A stretch of 33,616 nt of DNA from Clostridiaceae bacterium DTU079. Lineage in GTDB: Bacteria > Bacillota > Clostridia > Acetivibrionales > Acetivibrionaceae. Position numbers and translations under genes: made by a program. The number at the start of each line of letters is the position of its first letter. The first letter of the stretch is position 1. The stretch covers positions 1-33,616 of the forward strand of contig LFSC01000052.1 of the NCBI GenBank assembly GCA_001512505.1, in the 5' to 3' direction. The notes beneath the pieces were generated by a model. That model was given only the letters and a program-made list of their open reading frames with translations, had not been told where the DNA came from and ran no database searches. Of this stretch, positions 18,694 to 27,560 are shown piece by piece.

Positions 18694-18722
18694 TTGAAAA
18701 TCCCATTTTTTATATTTATAAT
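18694..18722 (+). promoter_or_regulatory. sigma-A promoter of the LacI-type gene
   Basis: TTGAAA (18694-18699), a 17-bp spacer and TATAAT (18717-18722), about 33 nt before the ATG. Confidence 0.8.
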
Positions 18723-18754
18723 AACAATTAGCAAAGCAATTTATGGAGGATAAA

Positions 18755-19774
18755 ATGGCTAAGAAAGTAACTATGGAGTTTATTGCCCAGAAATTGGGCA
18801 TTACTAAAAACACCGTATCTCTGGCACTGAGAAACATGCCCGGCGTTAGTGAAAAAACCAGAAATGAGATTTTGCAAATGGCCGAAAAATACGGATACGA
18901 ATATAAAAAGCCTGCCAATAAAAACAGTTACTCCAAAACAGAAAGCATTTGTCTTATGCTTTCCAACAATATTCGAAACTCCGTAGGTTTCTTTTCGTTT
19001 ATCCAATACGGTATTGAGTCGGAGGCCAAAAGGAACAATCTTAATACTATTCTGTGCTATTTTGACAATGATGAAGATTTTGTTCCTCCGGTGTGCATAA
19101 AGGATGGCATTGTATCCGGAATAGTTACCCTAGGACCTATATCAAAAAAGACCGTAACCTCCATTCTAGAGCTGAATCTTCCTGTTGTGATAATAGATGA
19201 TTTTTTTGATGACATTAAAGCCAGTTATATACTTACCGATAACCTTTCGGGAGGTTATCTTGCAACAGAGTATTTAATAAAATCGGGACACAGGGAAATC
19301 GGGTTTTTAGGAAATATTTTCGCTGCGCCAAGCTTTTGTGACAGGTATATGGGATATCTGAAGGCTATGTCCCTGTACCGCATTCCGGTCAATCATTCCT
19401 ATTCGGTTTTGGATAAAAGTATTGCTTTTATTTTTGATGAATGTCCCGAACAGGCTGTCAACGAAATTAAAAAAATACCCAAATTGCCTACTGCTTTCTT
19501 TTGCTGTAATGACAGCGAAGCCATACATCTATATAAAATCTTTTCAATGATGGGAATATCGGTACCTGAGGATGTTTCTATAATCGGCTTTGACGATATA
19601 GAATCGTCAAAGGATGTTTCACCGGAGCTTACTACCATGCACATTTACAAGGAAGCAATGGGCGAACGAGCAGTCAAAAAGCTTATAGAAAGAATTAACG
19701 GAGAAAAGCTCCTGGAAGAAAAAATACTGCTGCCTACCGTTCTTGTCGAAAGGCAGTCCGTTAAGCGTTTATAG
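18755..19774 (+). CDS. LacI-family transcriptional regulator
   Basis: DNA-binding regulator with an N-terminal LacI helix-turn-helix (about 2-50: TMEFIAQKLGITKNTVSLALRNMPGVS). A linker and a periplasmic-binding-protein-like effector domain (about 58-339) follow. The latter contains ILTDNLSGGYLATEYLIKSGHREIGFLG and VSIIGFDDIESS, both canonical. The ligand is unknown, probably a sugar or glycoside by family. The start is ATG 18755, chosen because GGAGG lies 6 nt before it; an upstream ATG at 18743 overlaps that site. The SRAP gene starts 12 nt after its stop, so the two are probably co-transcribed. No sugar-metabolism gene is adjacent, so its target is not evident here. Confidence 0.92.
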   Translation: MAKKVTMEFIAQKLGITKNTVSLALRNMPGVSEKTRNEILQMAEKYGYEYKKPANKNSYSKTESICLMLSNNIRNSVGFFSFIQYGIESEAKRNNLNTILCYFDNDEDFVPPVCIKDGIVSGIVTLGPISKKTVTSILELNLPVVIIDDFFDDIKASYILTDNLSGGYLATEYLIKSGHREIGFLGNIFAAPSFCDRYMGYLKAMSLYRIPVNHSYSVLDKSIAFIFDECPEQAVNEIKKIPKLPTAFFCCNDSEAIHLYKIFSMMGISVPEDVSIIGFDDIESSKDVSPELTTMHIYKEAMGERAVKKLIERINGEKLLEEKILLPTVLVERQSVKRL

Positions 19775-19785
19775 GAGATGACAAT

Positions 19786-20406
19786 ATGTGCGGTCGTTAT
19801 GTTTTATACTCCGATAACGAATATGAAGAAATAAAGGATATAGTAGCAGAAACCGAGAAGGAAATAAGCCTCAAGGTCGGAGAGGTTTTCCCCACAAACA
19901 CCGTTCCGGTAATAGTGGAAAACAGGCTGCAGCTTTTGAAATGGGGCTTTTATACCTATGACAAAAAACTTATAATTAACGCCCGCAGCGAAACACTGGA
20001 CTCAAAACCCATGTTTAAAAATGCGTTTTTCGGCAAAAGATGTTTGATTCCTGCCACCGCATATTTTGAATGGAAAAACGAGCCTTCCGGAAAGATAAAA
20101 TACGAAATAAGCCCCACCAACAGATCTTTATTCTTCATGGCAGGGCTATATAACATATTTCAAGATAAGAACAACAACGTTTTTACCGGATTTGTCATCA
20201 TAACAACACCGGCAAATAAAATAACTTCACAAATACACCATAGAATGCCGGCTATTTTGGAACGCGGCCAGGAAAAGCTCTGGCTGGACAAAAGCATAAC
20301 CGACACCGCACTGTTAAAACAAATTCTCAAGCCCTATTCCGACGAATATACCCGGTTTCAGGTCGCAACGTCTTTTGGGCAAATTAACAAATTAAGCGGG
20401 TCCTAA
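19786..20406 (+). CDS. SRAP-domain abasic-site protein (YedK/HMCES family)
   Basis: Covalently captures abasic sites in single-stranded DNA through its N-terminal cysteine, shielding them from cleavage. The product is 206 residues, a single SRAP domain. After removal of Met1 the catalytic Cys2 is exposed (MCGRY). Other active-site residues are visible: Asn65 in NARSET, Glu95 in AYFEW and His152 in HHRMPAIL. The ribosome binding site is AGGAG before ATG 19786. It sits 12 nt behind a LacI-type regulator, an unexpected partner, and its stop is 5 nt from the convergent dockerin gene. No SOS box is obvious because it lacks its own promoter region. Confidence 0.93.
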   Translation: MCGRYVLYSDNEYEEIKDIVAETEKEISLKVGEVFPTNTVPVIVENRLQLLKWGFYTYDKKLIINARSETLDSKPMFKNAFFGKRCLIPATAYFEWKNEPSGKIKYEISPTNRSLFFMAGLYNIFQDKNNNVFTGFVIITTPANKITSQIHHRMPAILERGQEKLWLDKSITDTALLKQILKPYSDEYTRFQVATSFGQINKLSGS

Positions 20407-20411
20407 CTTTC

Positions 20412-22382
20412 TTACTTTTTCAAAATACTTCTTCTTAAAAGCATTAAGTCATAGGAATCGATATAGCCGTCAGAGTCCATGTCTGCGGCATACTTACCGT
20501 TGGGCACCGGAAAATCTTTAATTATCTTAAGTATATATCTTCTCAAATATGTAACATCTGTGGATGTAATGATTCCGTCGCCGTCAAGGTCACCGCGCTT
20601 TGGATTGTCTCCAACAAGCTTGACGTTATACGCTCCCCAGGAATGCATTGTACCATCCTTCATCAATACCAATGTAAACAAGCCTCCTGCAGCAATCTGT
20701 GCAACTCCGGTCTTTGCATCCTCATGTATATTGCATTGTCCGCTTAGGTTTGCTCCCCAAACAACAATAGATCCGTCCTCTTTTAGTGCTATTGTGTGTT
20801 TAGTCTTTGACTCTATGTCCTTTACATCTTTTAAATCTTCGGGAACATAATAACCTCTGCTTCCGCCACCCCAGGCCACAACAGTACCGTCTTTCTTCAA
20901 CGCCAGGGTATGATCTTCACCGGCTGAAATATCAATTACATCGGTCAAACCCTCCGGTACATTGCACTGTCCGTCATTATTGAATCCCCAGGCTCTAACT
21001 GTCCCGTCCTCCAATAATGCCACGGAATGGAAGGCTCCCAATTCTATCATCTTTACATTGGAAAGTCCCTCCGGTATATCGCACTGTCCATATTGATTGC
21101 TTCCCCACATAACTATTGTACCGTCATTTTTTAATGCAGCCGAATGTTCACTACCTGCCGAAATTTGCTTGACATCATCCAAGCCTTCGGGAACTTCACA
21201 TTGACCGTCAAGGTTTTCACCCCATGCTATTACGGTGTTGTCCTCTTTAAGAGCCAATATATGCCAAAAACCCGCATCTATTGCCTTTATCCCCGTCAAG
21301 TCTTCCGGCCGAAATATATAATTCCATTCCACATCGTCAGTAATGGGTATAACTGCCGTACCGTCATCACCCCACGCCAAAACCGTGCCATCCTCTTTTA
21401 GAATTACTACATGGGAGAAAGCAGCTTCAATATCCTTTATTCCTGTAAAGGATTTGGGATCGATGCTTTGTGCGAATTGATTATATCCCCATACGGCAAC
21501 TGTTCCGTCCTCTTTTATAAAAGCCACATGTTCATGCCCTGCCGCAACTCCCTTTATTTTTCCCAAACCGGCTAAAAACGGCCTGATTTTAGCTTCCATC
21601 CATCCCCATGCACCGACGGTCCCATCTTCTTTAAGTACCAACGAAAAGAAAGCTCCGGCTGCAGCGGATGTAACACCTGTAAAGTCTTCCCACACAGTGG
21701 CTTGACCCCAGTTATTAAGTCCCCATCCTGTAACAGTTCCATCGTTTTTGACAGCTAGCGTATGATGCCAATAGCTGTTAACCTTGCATACATCGGTAAG
21801 CCCTTCCGGAACATTGCACTGGTCATAAAAGTTGTTACCCCAAGCTACAACAGTTCCGTCAGCTTTAACCGCCACCGAGTGGCTTTCACCTGCCGCAATA
21901 TCTATTACATCTTTAAGTCCTTCGGGAACTTCGCATTTTCCGAATCTGTTATCTCCCCAAGCGATAACAGTTCCGTCGGATTTTATGGCTAATGTGTGGG
22001 TAGAACCCGTTGTAATCTTAATTACACCGGTAAGTCCCTCAGGAACATCACATTGTCCATAGTCATTTCTACCCCAGGCTACAATTTCGCCATCCTCTTT
22101 CAATGCCACTACATGTCCTCCGCCTGCCGTAACCTCAACTACTCCCTTCAAATCTTCAGGCACATCACACTGTCCATAATCGTTATTTCCCCACGCAACA
22201 ACCTTACCGTCCTCCGTTAGCCCTACCACTTGTTCAAAGCCCAAATCAATTGCTTTAAACTTCATACCGGCCGCAGCCGATACGGAAGACTTATCTCCTT
22301 CAGCCGTTACATTACCCGGAAACAATGCTACCGCAGTCAGCACCGCCAAAACTATAACGGCTATCTTTCTGATTCTTTTCAC
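20412..22382 (-). CDS. secreted RCC1-repeat protein with type I dockerin
   Basis: Probable cellulosome component of unknown activity. The product is 656 residues. A signal peptide (about 1-27, cleavage near VTAEG) is followed by about 13 RCC1-like repeats of 40-45 residues (30-590). Each repeat has an alternating pattern of ALKEDGTVVAWG and QCDVPEGLTDV, expected to fold into beta-propeller blades. A C-terminal type I dockerin (about 592-656) has two calcium loops, GDLDGDGIITSTDVTYLRRYIL and ADMDSDGYIDSYDLMLLRR (each cited in part). The cohesin-contact pair is Ser-Thr in the first loop, as in C. thermocellum, and Ser-Tyr in the second. The start is GTG 22382 after GGGGGAG. No catalytic domain is present, so a binding or scaffold role is inferred. 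Internal repeats are strong enough that assembly should be checked for collapse. Confidence 0.9.
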   Translation of the reverse strand: MKRIRKIAVIVLAVLTAVALFPGNVTAEGDKSSVSAAAGMKFKAIDLGFEQVVGLTEDGKVVAWGNNDYGQCDVPEDLKGVVEVTAGGGHVVALKEDGEIVAWGRNDYGQCDVPEGLTGVIKITTGSTHTLAIKSDGTVIAWGDNRFGKCEVPEGLKDVIDIAAGESHSVAVKADGTVVAWGNNFYDQCNVPEGLTDVCKVNSYWHHTLAVKNDGTVTGWGLNNWGQATVWEDFTGVTSAAAGAFFSLVLKEDGTVGAWGWMEAKIRPFLAGLGKIKGVAAGHEHVAFIKEDGTVAVWGYNQFAQSIDPKSFTGIKDIEAAFSHVVILKEDGTVLAWGDDGTAVIPITDDVEWNYIFRPEDLTGIKAIDAGFWHILALKEDNTVIAWGENLDGQCEVPEGLDDVKQISAGSEHSAALKNDGTIVMWGSNQYGQCDIPEGLSNVKMIELGAFHSVALLEDGTVRAWGFNNDGQCNVPEGLTDVIDISAGEDHTLALKKDGTVVAWGGGSRGYYVPEDLKDVKDIESKTKHTIALKEDGSIVVWGANLSGQCNIHEDAKTGVAQIAAGGLFTLVLMKDGTMHSWGAYNVKLVGDNPKRGDLDGDGIITSTDVTYLRRYILKIIKDFPVPNGKYAADMDSDGYIDSYDLMLLRRSILKK

Positions 22383-22518
22383 TAAATGCTCCCCCTCTAA
22401 TAAATTTAGTTTTCCTATCAGGGTATAAAATTGACGGTGTTTCCTTTGTATCGTAGCTCATATAGAGTTCAAATAATTGCATAATCAAATTCTGCTTTTT
22501 ACCCTTATTACAATACCA

Positions 22519-22547
22519 ATTATATTATACAATATATTTCTTGCCAA
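22519..22547 (-). promoter_or_regulatory. sigma-A promoter of the RCC1-dockerin gene
   Basis: TTGGCA (22547-22542), a 17-bp spacer and TATAAT (22524-22519). The predicted leader is about 130 nt. Confidence 0.75.
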
Positions 22548-22565
22548 TTGTTACGAATACATAGA

Positions 22566-22592
22566 AAAAGCCGGTCACCGGTAACCGACTCT
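22566..22592 (-). terminator. intrinsic terminator with no gene in front
   Basis: On the minus strand AGTCGGT pairs with ACCGGCT (7 bp, extended by further pairs to a CCGG loop), then TTTTTC. It lies upstream of the dockerin-gene promoter, and the next gene upstream is on the opposite strand. The remaining spacer (22593-22750) shows nothing else I can name. Confidence 0.6.
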
Positions 22593-22750
22593 TTCTAATA
22601 TGTCAAAGTTTGTCTCTATATATAATACCACCACTTCATTATTAAGGTAACATTTTTCTTAAAATTAATATTAAAGTTTGTTATTTTTTCCCTTAAAAAA
22701 ATAATATACGCCTCTGCATCCATTGAAATTATGCACAAGCCGATAATTTT

Positions 22751-22759
22751 TGCTATAAT
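22751..22759 (+). promoter_or_regulatory. extended -10 promoter of the MetF-like gene
   Basis: TGCTATAAT is an extended -10 element, about 35 nt before the ATG. The -35 region is poor, as usual for this class. Confidence 0.6.
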
Positions 22760-22794
22760 ATTCTCATTAGAGAAAATGTTTAAGGGAGATTGAA

Positions 22795-23715
22795 ATGTTA
22801 AAGGAAAAGATTATAAACAGAAAGTCAGGTATTATCACATACGGAATAACGCCTCCTAAAAAAAACAGTACATTGGAAAAAATTAACGAGGTAGCTCAAA
22901 AACAAATTGAAAGAATAAACAGTCTGGATATAGACGGTCTGGTGCTATATGACCTACAGGATGAAAAAGACAGAAATCCCAAAGACCGGCCCTTTCCGTT
23001 TTTGGAAACCATTGACCCCTATACCTACAGCACGGAATATCTTAAAGATATAAAGGTACCCAAAATCATTTACCGTTGTGTCGGCAAATACACACAAGAC
23101 TGTTTTCGCCGGTTGATAAAACCCGTTGACGGCGAGGATTCCTTTTCTGTATTTGTCGGTGCTGCTTCACGAAACCAGACGGTGCATTTAAAACTGTCCG
23201 ATGCCTATAAAATCCGTAAAGAGGTAAATCCCAACCTTTTATTAGGAGGGGTATTGATTCCGGAAAGACATATGAAAAATGCCGATGAACATTTAAGAAT
23301 AATTGAAAAGATAGATAAAGGATGCAAATTTTTCATATCCCAGGCGGTATATAACGTTGAAACTGCCAAGGATTTTTTATCCGATTACTACTATTATTGC
23401 AAGGATAAAAAGCTCAATATGGTTCCCATAATATTTACCCTTACCCCCTGTGGCTCGACAAAGACTCTGGAATTTATGAAATGGCTGGGAATCAGCATAC
23501 CCCGGTGGCTGGAAAATGATTTGATGAATTCCGAGGATATACTCAACAAATCGGTCTCGCTGTCAAAATCCATATTTGGTTCACTGATGGATTTTTGTGC
23601 GGAAAAGGGAATTCCCATCGGCTGCAATATTGAAAGCGTATCCGTCAGAAAAGTCGAAATAGAGGCTTCCATAAGCCTGGCAAAAGATATAAAAGCCATG
23701 ATGAAGGATTTTTAG
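22795..23715 (+). CDS. methylenetetrahydrofolate reductase-like (MetF superfamily) protein
   Basis: A 306-residue TIM-barrel protein with MetF-like features: an N-terminal first strand IITYGITPPK, GASRNQTVHLKLSDAYKI (compare the flavin-binding GGDP...L region), LLLGGVLIPERH, and the late barrel strand FFISQAVYNVETAKDFL that matches MetF FITQ. The canonical catalytic Glu of the first strand (FEFFPP in E. coli MetF) is replaced by Gly in YGITPP, so methylene-THF reduction is not assured. Related uncharacterised clostridial proteins are often annotated as methylenetetrahydrofolate reductase. It starts at ATG 22795 after AAGGGAGA. It is a single gene, convergent with uppP through a shared terminator. 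Confidence 0.65.
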   Translation: MLKEKIINRKSGIITYGITPPKKNSTLEKINEVAQKQIERINSLDIDGLVLYDLQDEKDRNPKDRPFPFLETIDPYTYSTEYLKDIKVPKIIYRCVGKYTQDCFRRLIKPVDGEDSFSVFVGAASRNQTVHLKLSDAYKIRKEVNPNLLLGGVLIPERHMKNADEHLRIIEKIDKGCKFFISQAVYNVETAKDFLSDYYYYCKDKKLNMVPIIFTLTPCGSTKTLEFMKWLGISIPRWLENDLMNSEDILNKSVSLSKSIFGSLMDFCAEKGIPIGCNIESVSVRKVEIEASISLAKDIKAMMKDF

Positions 23716-23739
23716 ATTCCTTCATCATGGCTTTTCTTC
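23691..23739. terminator. bidirectional terminator
   Basis: AAAAGCCATGATGAAGGA pairs perfectly (18 bp) with TCCTTCATCATGGCTTTT around a 9-nt loop. The left arm is within the last codons of the MetF-like gene and the stop codon is in the loop. The A and T runs at the stem ends make it usable from both sides, for the MetF-like gene and for uppP. Confidence 0.85.
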
Positions 23740-23757
23740 CGTGTAATTTGCCTTCTT

Positions 23758-24573
23758 TTACCTCACAGCCAAAAAGTAGAGAACAACAATCACGCCCAGT
23801 ACAATTCTATAATAGCCGAAGGCTTTGAAATCATTCTTCTTTATGTATCCCATTAAAAACCTGATGGCAAAAACCGAAACCGCAAAGGCAACAACCATTC
23901 CCGTTAAGAGTATAATTAATTCAAGCTGCGAAAAGGCAAACCCAAATTTCAAAAGCTTTAAAAGGCTTGCTCCGAACATAACGGGTATTGCCAGGTAAAA
24001 GGAAAACTCTGCAGCTATTTCCCTGGAGCAGCCAATCATTATTGCCCCCAGAATAGTTGCACCGGAACGGGATGTTCCCGGAATAAGGGCAAGAACCTGA
24101 AATGCTCCGATCAATAGCACAGCTCTGTAATTAAGCCTGTCAAAACTGTTAATGTTAGAAACCTTCCACTTGTTCCTGTTTTCCATAACGATAAACAAAA
24201 CACCGTATACAATCAATGTAATAGCAACTGTTATGTAGTTATAAAACATTTCATCAATTTTATCGTCAAAGGGTAAGCCGATTAATGCTGCCGGCAAAGT
24301 AGCAGCCAATACCTTAATCCATAAAGAAAAAATGTCTTTCTTTATGCTCACCCCATTTTGGAAGGAAAAAGGAAAGAGCTTGTTCCAGTATAAAACAATA
24401 ACAGCCATAATGGCTCCAAGCTGTATGACAACCCTGAACATTTCCATAAACTCATCGGTCATATTCATTTTTATAAACTCTTCTGCCAAAATCATATGTC
24501 CGGTGCTGCTTATGGGCAGCCACTCCGTAATGCCTTCAATAATGCCGATAATTATCGCCTTAATAATCTCCAC
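23758..24573 (-). CDS. uppP: undecaprenyl-diphosphatase
   Basis: Integral membrane phosphatase (BacA family) that converts undecaprenyl pyrophosphate to the monophosphate for cell-wall synthesis; overexpression gives bacitracin resistance. The product is 271 residues with about eight membrane segments. The active-site motifs are [14 protein letters not shown] (13-26) and [10 protein letters not shown] (165-174, catalytic Arg169). It starts at GTG 24573, about 10 nt after GGGGGAG. The frame opens at TTG 24594, but homologues start at [14 protein letters not shown]. It acts on the same carrier lipid that the DUF368 protein at the end of the window is expected to transport. Confidence 0.95.
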   Translation of the reverse strand: MEIIKAIIIGIIEGITEWLPISSTGHMILAEEFIKMNMTDEFMEMFRVVIQLGAIMAVIVLYWNKLFPFSFQNGVSIKKDIFSLWIKVLAATLPAALIGLPFDDKIDEMFYNYITVAITLIVYGVLFIVMENRNKWKVSNINSFDRLNYRAVLLIGAFQVLALIPGTSRSGATILGAIMIGCSREIAAEFSFYLAIPVMFGASLLKLLKFGFAFSQLELIILLTGMVVAFAVSVFAIRFLMGYIKKNDFKAFGYYRIVLGVIVVLYFLAVR

Positions 24574-24749
24574 GTTGCCACATCTCCCCCGCAAATGTAT
24601 TTTTAAAATCCGGTATACCTGTTATATAAGTATATCATATGTCCAAAGTTTATGATAATTACATTTTTGCAACATAGAGCTAAAGAAAGCACAACGGTTG
24701 AATATAATATAAGTCAAAAAATAGTATAAAAATTCATATTAAATAGTCC

Positions 24750-24776
24750 TAATGGAAAAACATTGTATGCCGATAT
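24750..24776 (+). promoter_or_regulatory. sigma-D (flagellar, FliA-type) promoter of the chemoreceptor
   Basis: The -35 is TAAT (consensus TAAA) at 24750-24753, with a 15-bp spacer and an exact GCCGATAT -10 at 24769-24776, 84 nt before the ATG. This is the B. subtilis sigma-D consensus apart from one base. Confidence 0.8.
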
Positions 24777-24859
24777 TCTTTTTGTAATCCAATATTTATA
24801 TTTGTAATTTTTTTTATACTTGCACATCTTCCTTATTCACTATTTGAAGGAGGATATGT

Positions 24860-27374
24860 ATGAAATGGTTCTTAAACTTAAAAATTGGCCTTAAACTGAC
24901 ACTAGTTATTACACTTGTAACACTTATCTCTTTTTCATTCCTGGGGATTTATGCATATAATACAGCTCAAAATTTACTGAAAGAAAAACATCGAATCATT
25001 TTATTCTTCCAGTGCCAAAGAAGCAGCAAAACAAATCCGTCAAATTCTTAATAATGAATTGACCAAGATAGAGAGTATTGCAGCAAGACCAGAAATAAAA
25101 ACAATGGACTGGAGTATTCAGGAAAGTGTTCTCAAGAAAGAAGTGGAAAGAATCGGTTGCCTGAGATTGAATGTAGTTGATCCCAGCGGTTCTGCCCGTT
25201 CAACCGACGGTACCACAGCCGATCTTTCAACAAGAGCTTATTTTACCAAAGCACTCCAGGGAACTTCCAATGCAAGTGATCCCCTTGTAAGCAAATTTGA
25301 CGGGAGTGTTGTTTCCGTATTTGCCGTACCAATAAAAAATGAAGAAGGAAAAGTCGTAGGTGTACTTACTTCAACAGTGGACTATACTACTTTAAGCAAT
25401 CTGATGGCTGAAATATCAATAGGAAAGACCGGTTATTCTTTTATCCTGAACAATAGCGGAAATATTATTGCACATCCCAATTTTCAATATGTATTGGACG
25501 GTAAAAATTTTATAGAAGACGCCGAAGAAGATGACTCTTTATATGCTTTGGCTGAATTATCGAAGAAAATGATAAAGGGTGAAACAGGCAACGGAGAGTA
25601 CAAATTCGAAGGTGAGGACAAATTTATGGCCTTTGCGCCAATACCCGAAACAGACTGGTCTATAGGGATAAGCATTCAAAAAAGCGAAGTTTATGCCGGA
25701 ATCAACCGCCTTAAAGTTAATACTATATTGGCAACCATATTCTTCCTTATAGTATGTATAGCTTGTATTATTCTTCTGGCAAGAGCTTTTGTAACAAAAC
25801 CCATCAACTCCCTTGTAGCTGTTTCGGAAAAATTGGCGGACGGAGATATAGATGTAAGTATTTCTACAGCTTCGGAGGACGAAATAGGAACATTAATGAA
25901 ATCCTTCAAAAGAATAATCGATAATACAACCAATAAAGTATATGCAGCTGAAAAAATAGCCTCCGGTGATTTAACCGCAAATGTAGAGATAGTGTCCGAA
26001 AAGGATATTTTATCAAAGAGCATGAGTAAAATAATAGAAACTTTAAAGGATTTGAGAAATGAAACCACCAAACTCACAAATGAAGCTATAGAGGGTAACC
26101 TCAGTGCCCGGGGAGATATAAATAGCTTCAAGGGTGCTTATAAAGAAATAGTTGAAGGAATAAACAATACCTTAGATGCCGTAATAGCTCCTATTAACGA
26201 AGCAAAAACAGTACTGGAAAAAGTGTCGGAAGGCAATCTTAACGTAAGTGTTGAAGGGAACTACAAAGGAGACCATGCAGAAATCAAGAACACCCTTAAC
26301 AACACCATATCCCTTTTATCAAGCTACATAAAAGAAATATCCCATGTGCTTTCGGAAATTTCAAAAGGAAATCTCGATGTGGATGTTGAGCTTGACTACA
26401 AAGGAGATTTTGTCGAGATACAGCGTTCTCTTGAAAGAATTATAAAATCACTGAACGAAGTAATTTTTGATATCAGTATTGTGGCTAAACAAGTAGGCGA
26501 TGCTGCAAGACAAGTTGCAAACTCCAGTCAGGTTTTGGCACAAGCTTCAACCGAACAGGCAAGTTCAATTCAAGAGCTGAATGCCACTATTTCAGAAATA
26601 GCAAACGATATCAAGCAAAATGCATTAAATGCCACTGAAGCAAGTGAATTGGCGGTTGTAGGCAAGGATGACGCTCAAAACGGTAATGAGCAAATGAAAT
26701 CCATGCTACAAGCTATGGACACTATAAATGAATCCTCACAAAATATTTCAAAAATAATAAAAGTTATAGATGAAATAGCATTCCAGACAAATATCCTTGC
26801 CCTTAATGCAGCGGTAGAAGCAGCGAGAGCGGGTCACCACGGTAAAGGCTTTGCCGTTGTGGCTGAGGAAGTAAGAAATCTCGCTTCAAGAAGTGCCGAT
26901 GCTGCAAAAGAGACAACGGCCTTAATAGAAGGGACAATTAAAAACGTATCCGTCGGAACCGATATAGCGAACAATACAGCCAAAGCTTTAGACAACATCG
27001 TCAAAAGCACATCAAAATCAGCGGATATAATGAACAAAATAGCGTTTGTTTCAAATCAACAGGCAACTTCGATTGCTCAAATAGAACAGGCTATAGATCA
27101 GGTTTCACAAGTTACTCAAAGCAATTCTGCAACTTCCGAGGAAAGTGCATCTGCCGGTGAAGAGCTATTAAATCAGGCTAATAATCTTATATCAACAGTA
27201 AATAAATTCAAGATGAAAAATATTGCAAGTTCTTCTCCTTTAAGTCAGTTGAATGATGACGTAATTAGTACCCTAAAGGAAGAATCTGAAAAAAGAAGCA
27301 AGAAAGACAAGCCTCCAAAAAAAGGATTTCGAATAAATCTTCCAAATGAAGGAGAAGATTTCGGAAAGTACTGA
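24860..27374 (+). pseudogene. methyl-accepting chemotaxis protein, frameshifted
   Basis: Transmembrane chemoreceptor signalling to CheA. The 5' frame starts at ATG 24860 (AAGGAGG, 6 nt) and runs to a stop at 25049-25051; the remainder is in another frame from about 24990. Removing one A from the A5 run at 24984-24988 restores [19 protein letters not shown] and a protein of about 837 residues. Domains: a first membrane segment (about 9-31), an extracellular double-Cache domain with [10 protein letters not shown], a second membrane segment ([18 protein letters not shown]), HAMP, and three further HAMP-like repeats with [17 protein letters not shown] and GNLDVDVEL. The signalling hairpin is [20 protein letters not shown], and the tail is Lys-rich. 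No CheR-docking pentapeptide is seen. If the A run is a sequencing error or varies in cells, the gene is functional. Confidence 0.9.
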
Positions 27375-27452
27375 TTAATAAACTCCCTTATATAGAATTA
27401 CTAAAGACTTCTGAATCTCATCCTTACCAAAGAATAAAACAGATAATTTTTT

Positions 27453-27494
27453 AGGAAATCCCGGCGCAATATCGGGATTTCCTATATTTTTTTC
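27453..27494 (+). terminator. terminator of the chemoreceptor gene
   Basis: AGGAAATCCCG and CGGGATTTCCT form an 11-bp stem, followed by ATATTTTTTTC. The opposite strand lacks a T run. Confidence 0.88.
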
Positions 27495-27560
27495 ATATCC
27501 CTACACAAAAACCAGTATAATTTATTTTAGTCTAATCCAGATTATATTAATTATTGTATG

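Larger units (their letters stand above)
18420..18754. other. divergent hydE / lacI-type spacer
   Basis: This 335-nt AT-rich spacer contains repeat copy C around 18611-18646 and the lacI-type gene promoter at 18694-18722. It also has GTATAC-centred sequence at 18670-18683, which could be an operator but is only weakly symmetric. I see no coding region. Confidence 0.5.

Noticed and set aside
22720..22746. sigma-D promoter (GCCGATAA) before the MetF-like gene
   Set aside because: The sequence 15 bp upstream does not resemble TAAA, and an extended -10 TGCTATAAT lies in a better position.
24656..24859. c-di-GMP riboswitch before the chemoreceptor
   Set aside because: These are often found before clostridial chemotaxis genes, but I see no GEMM core motifs in the leader.
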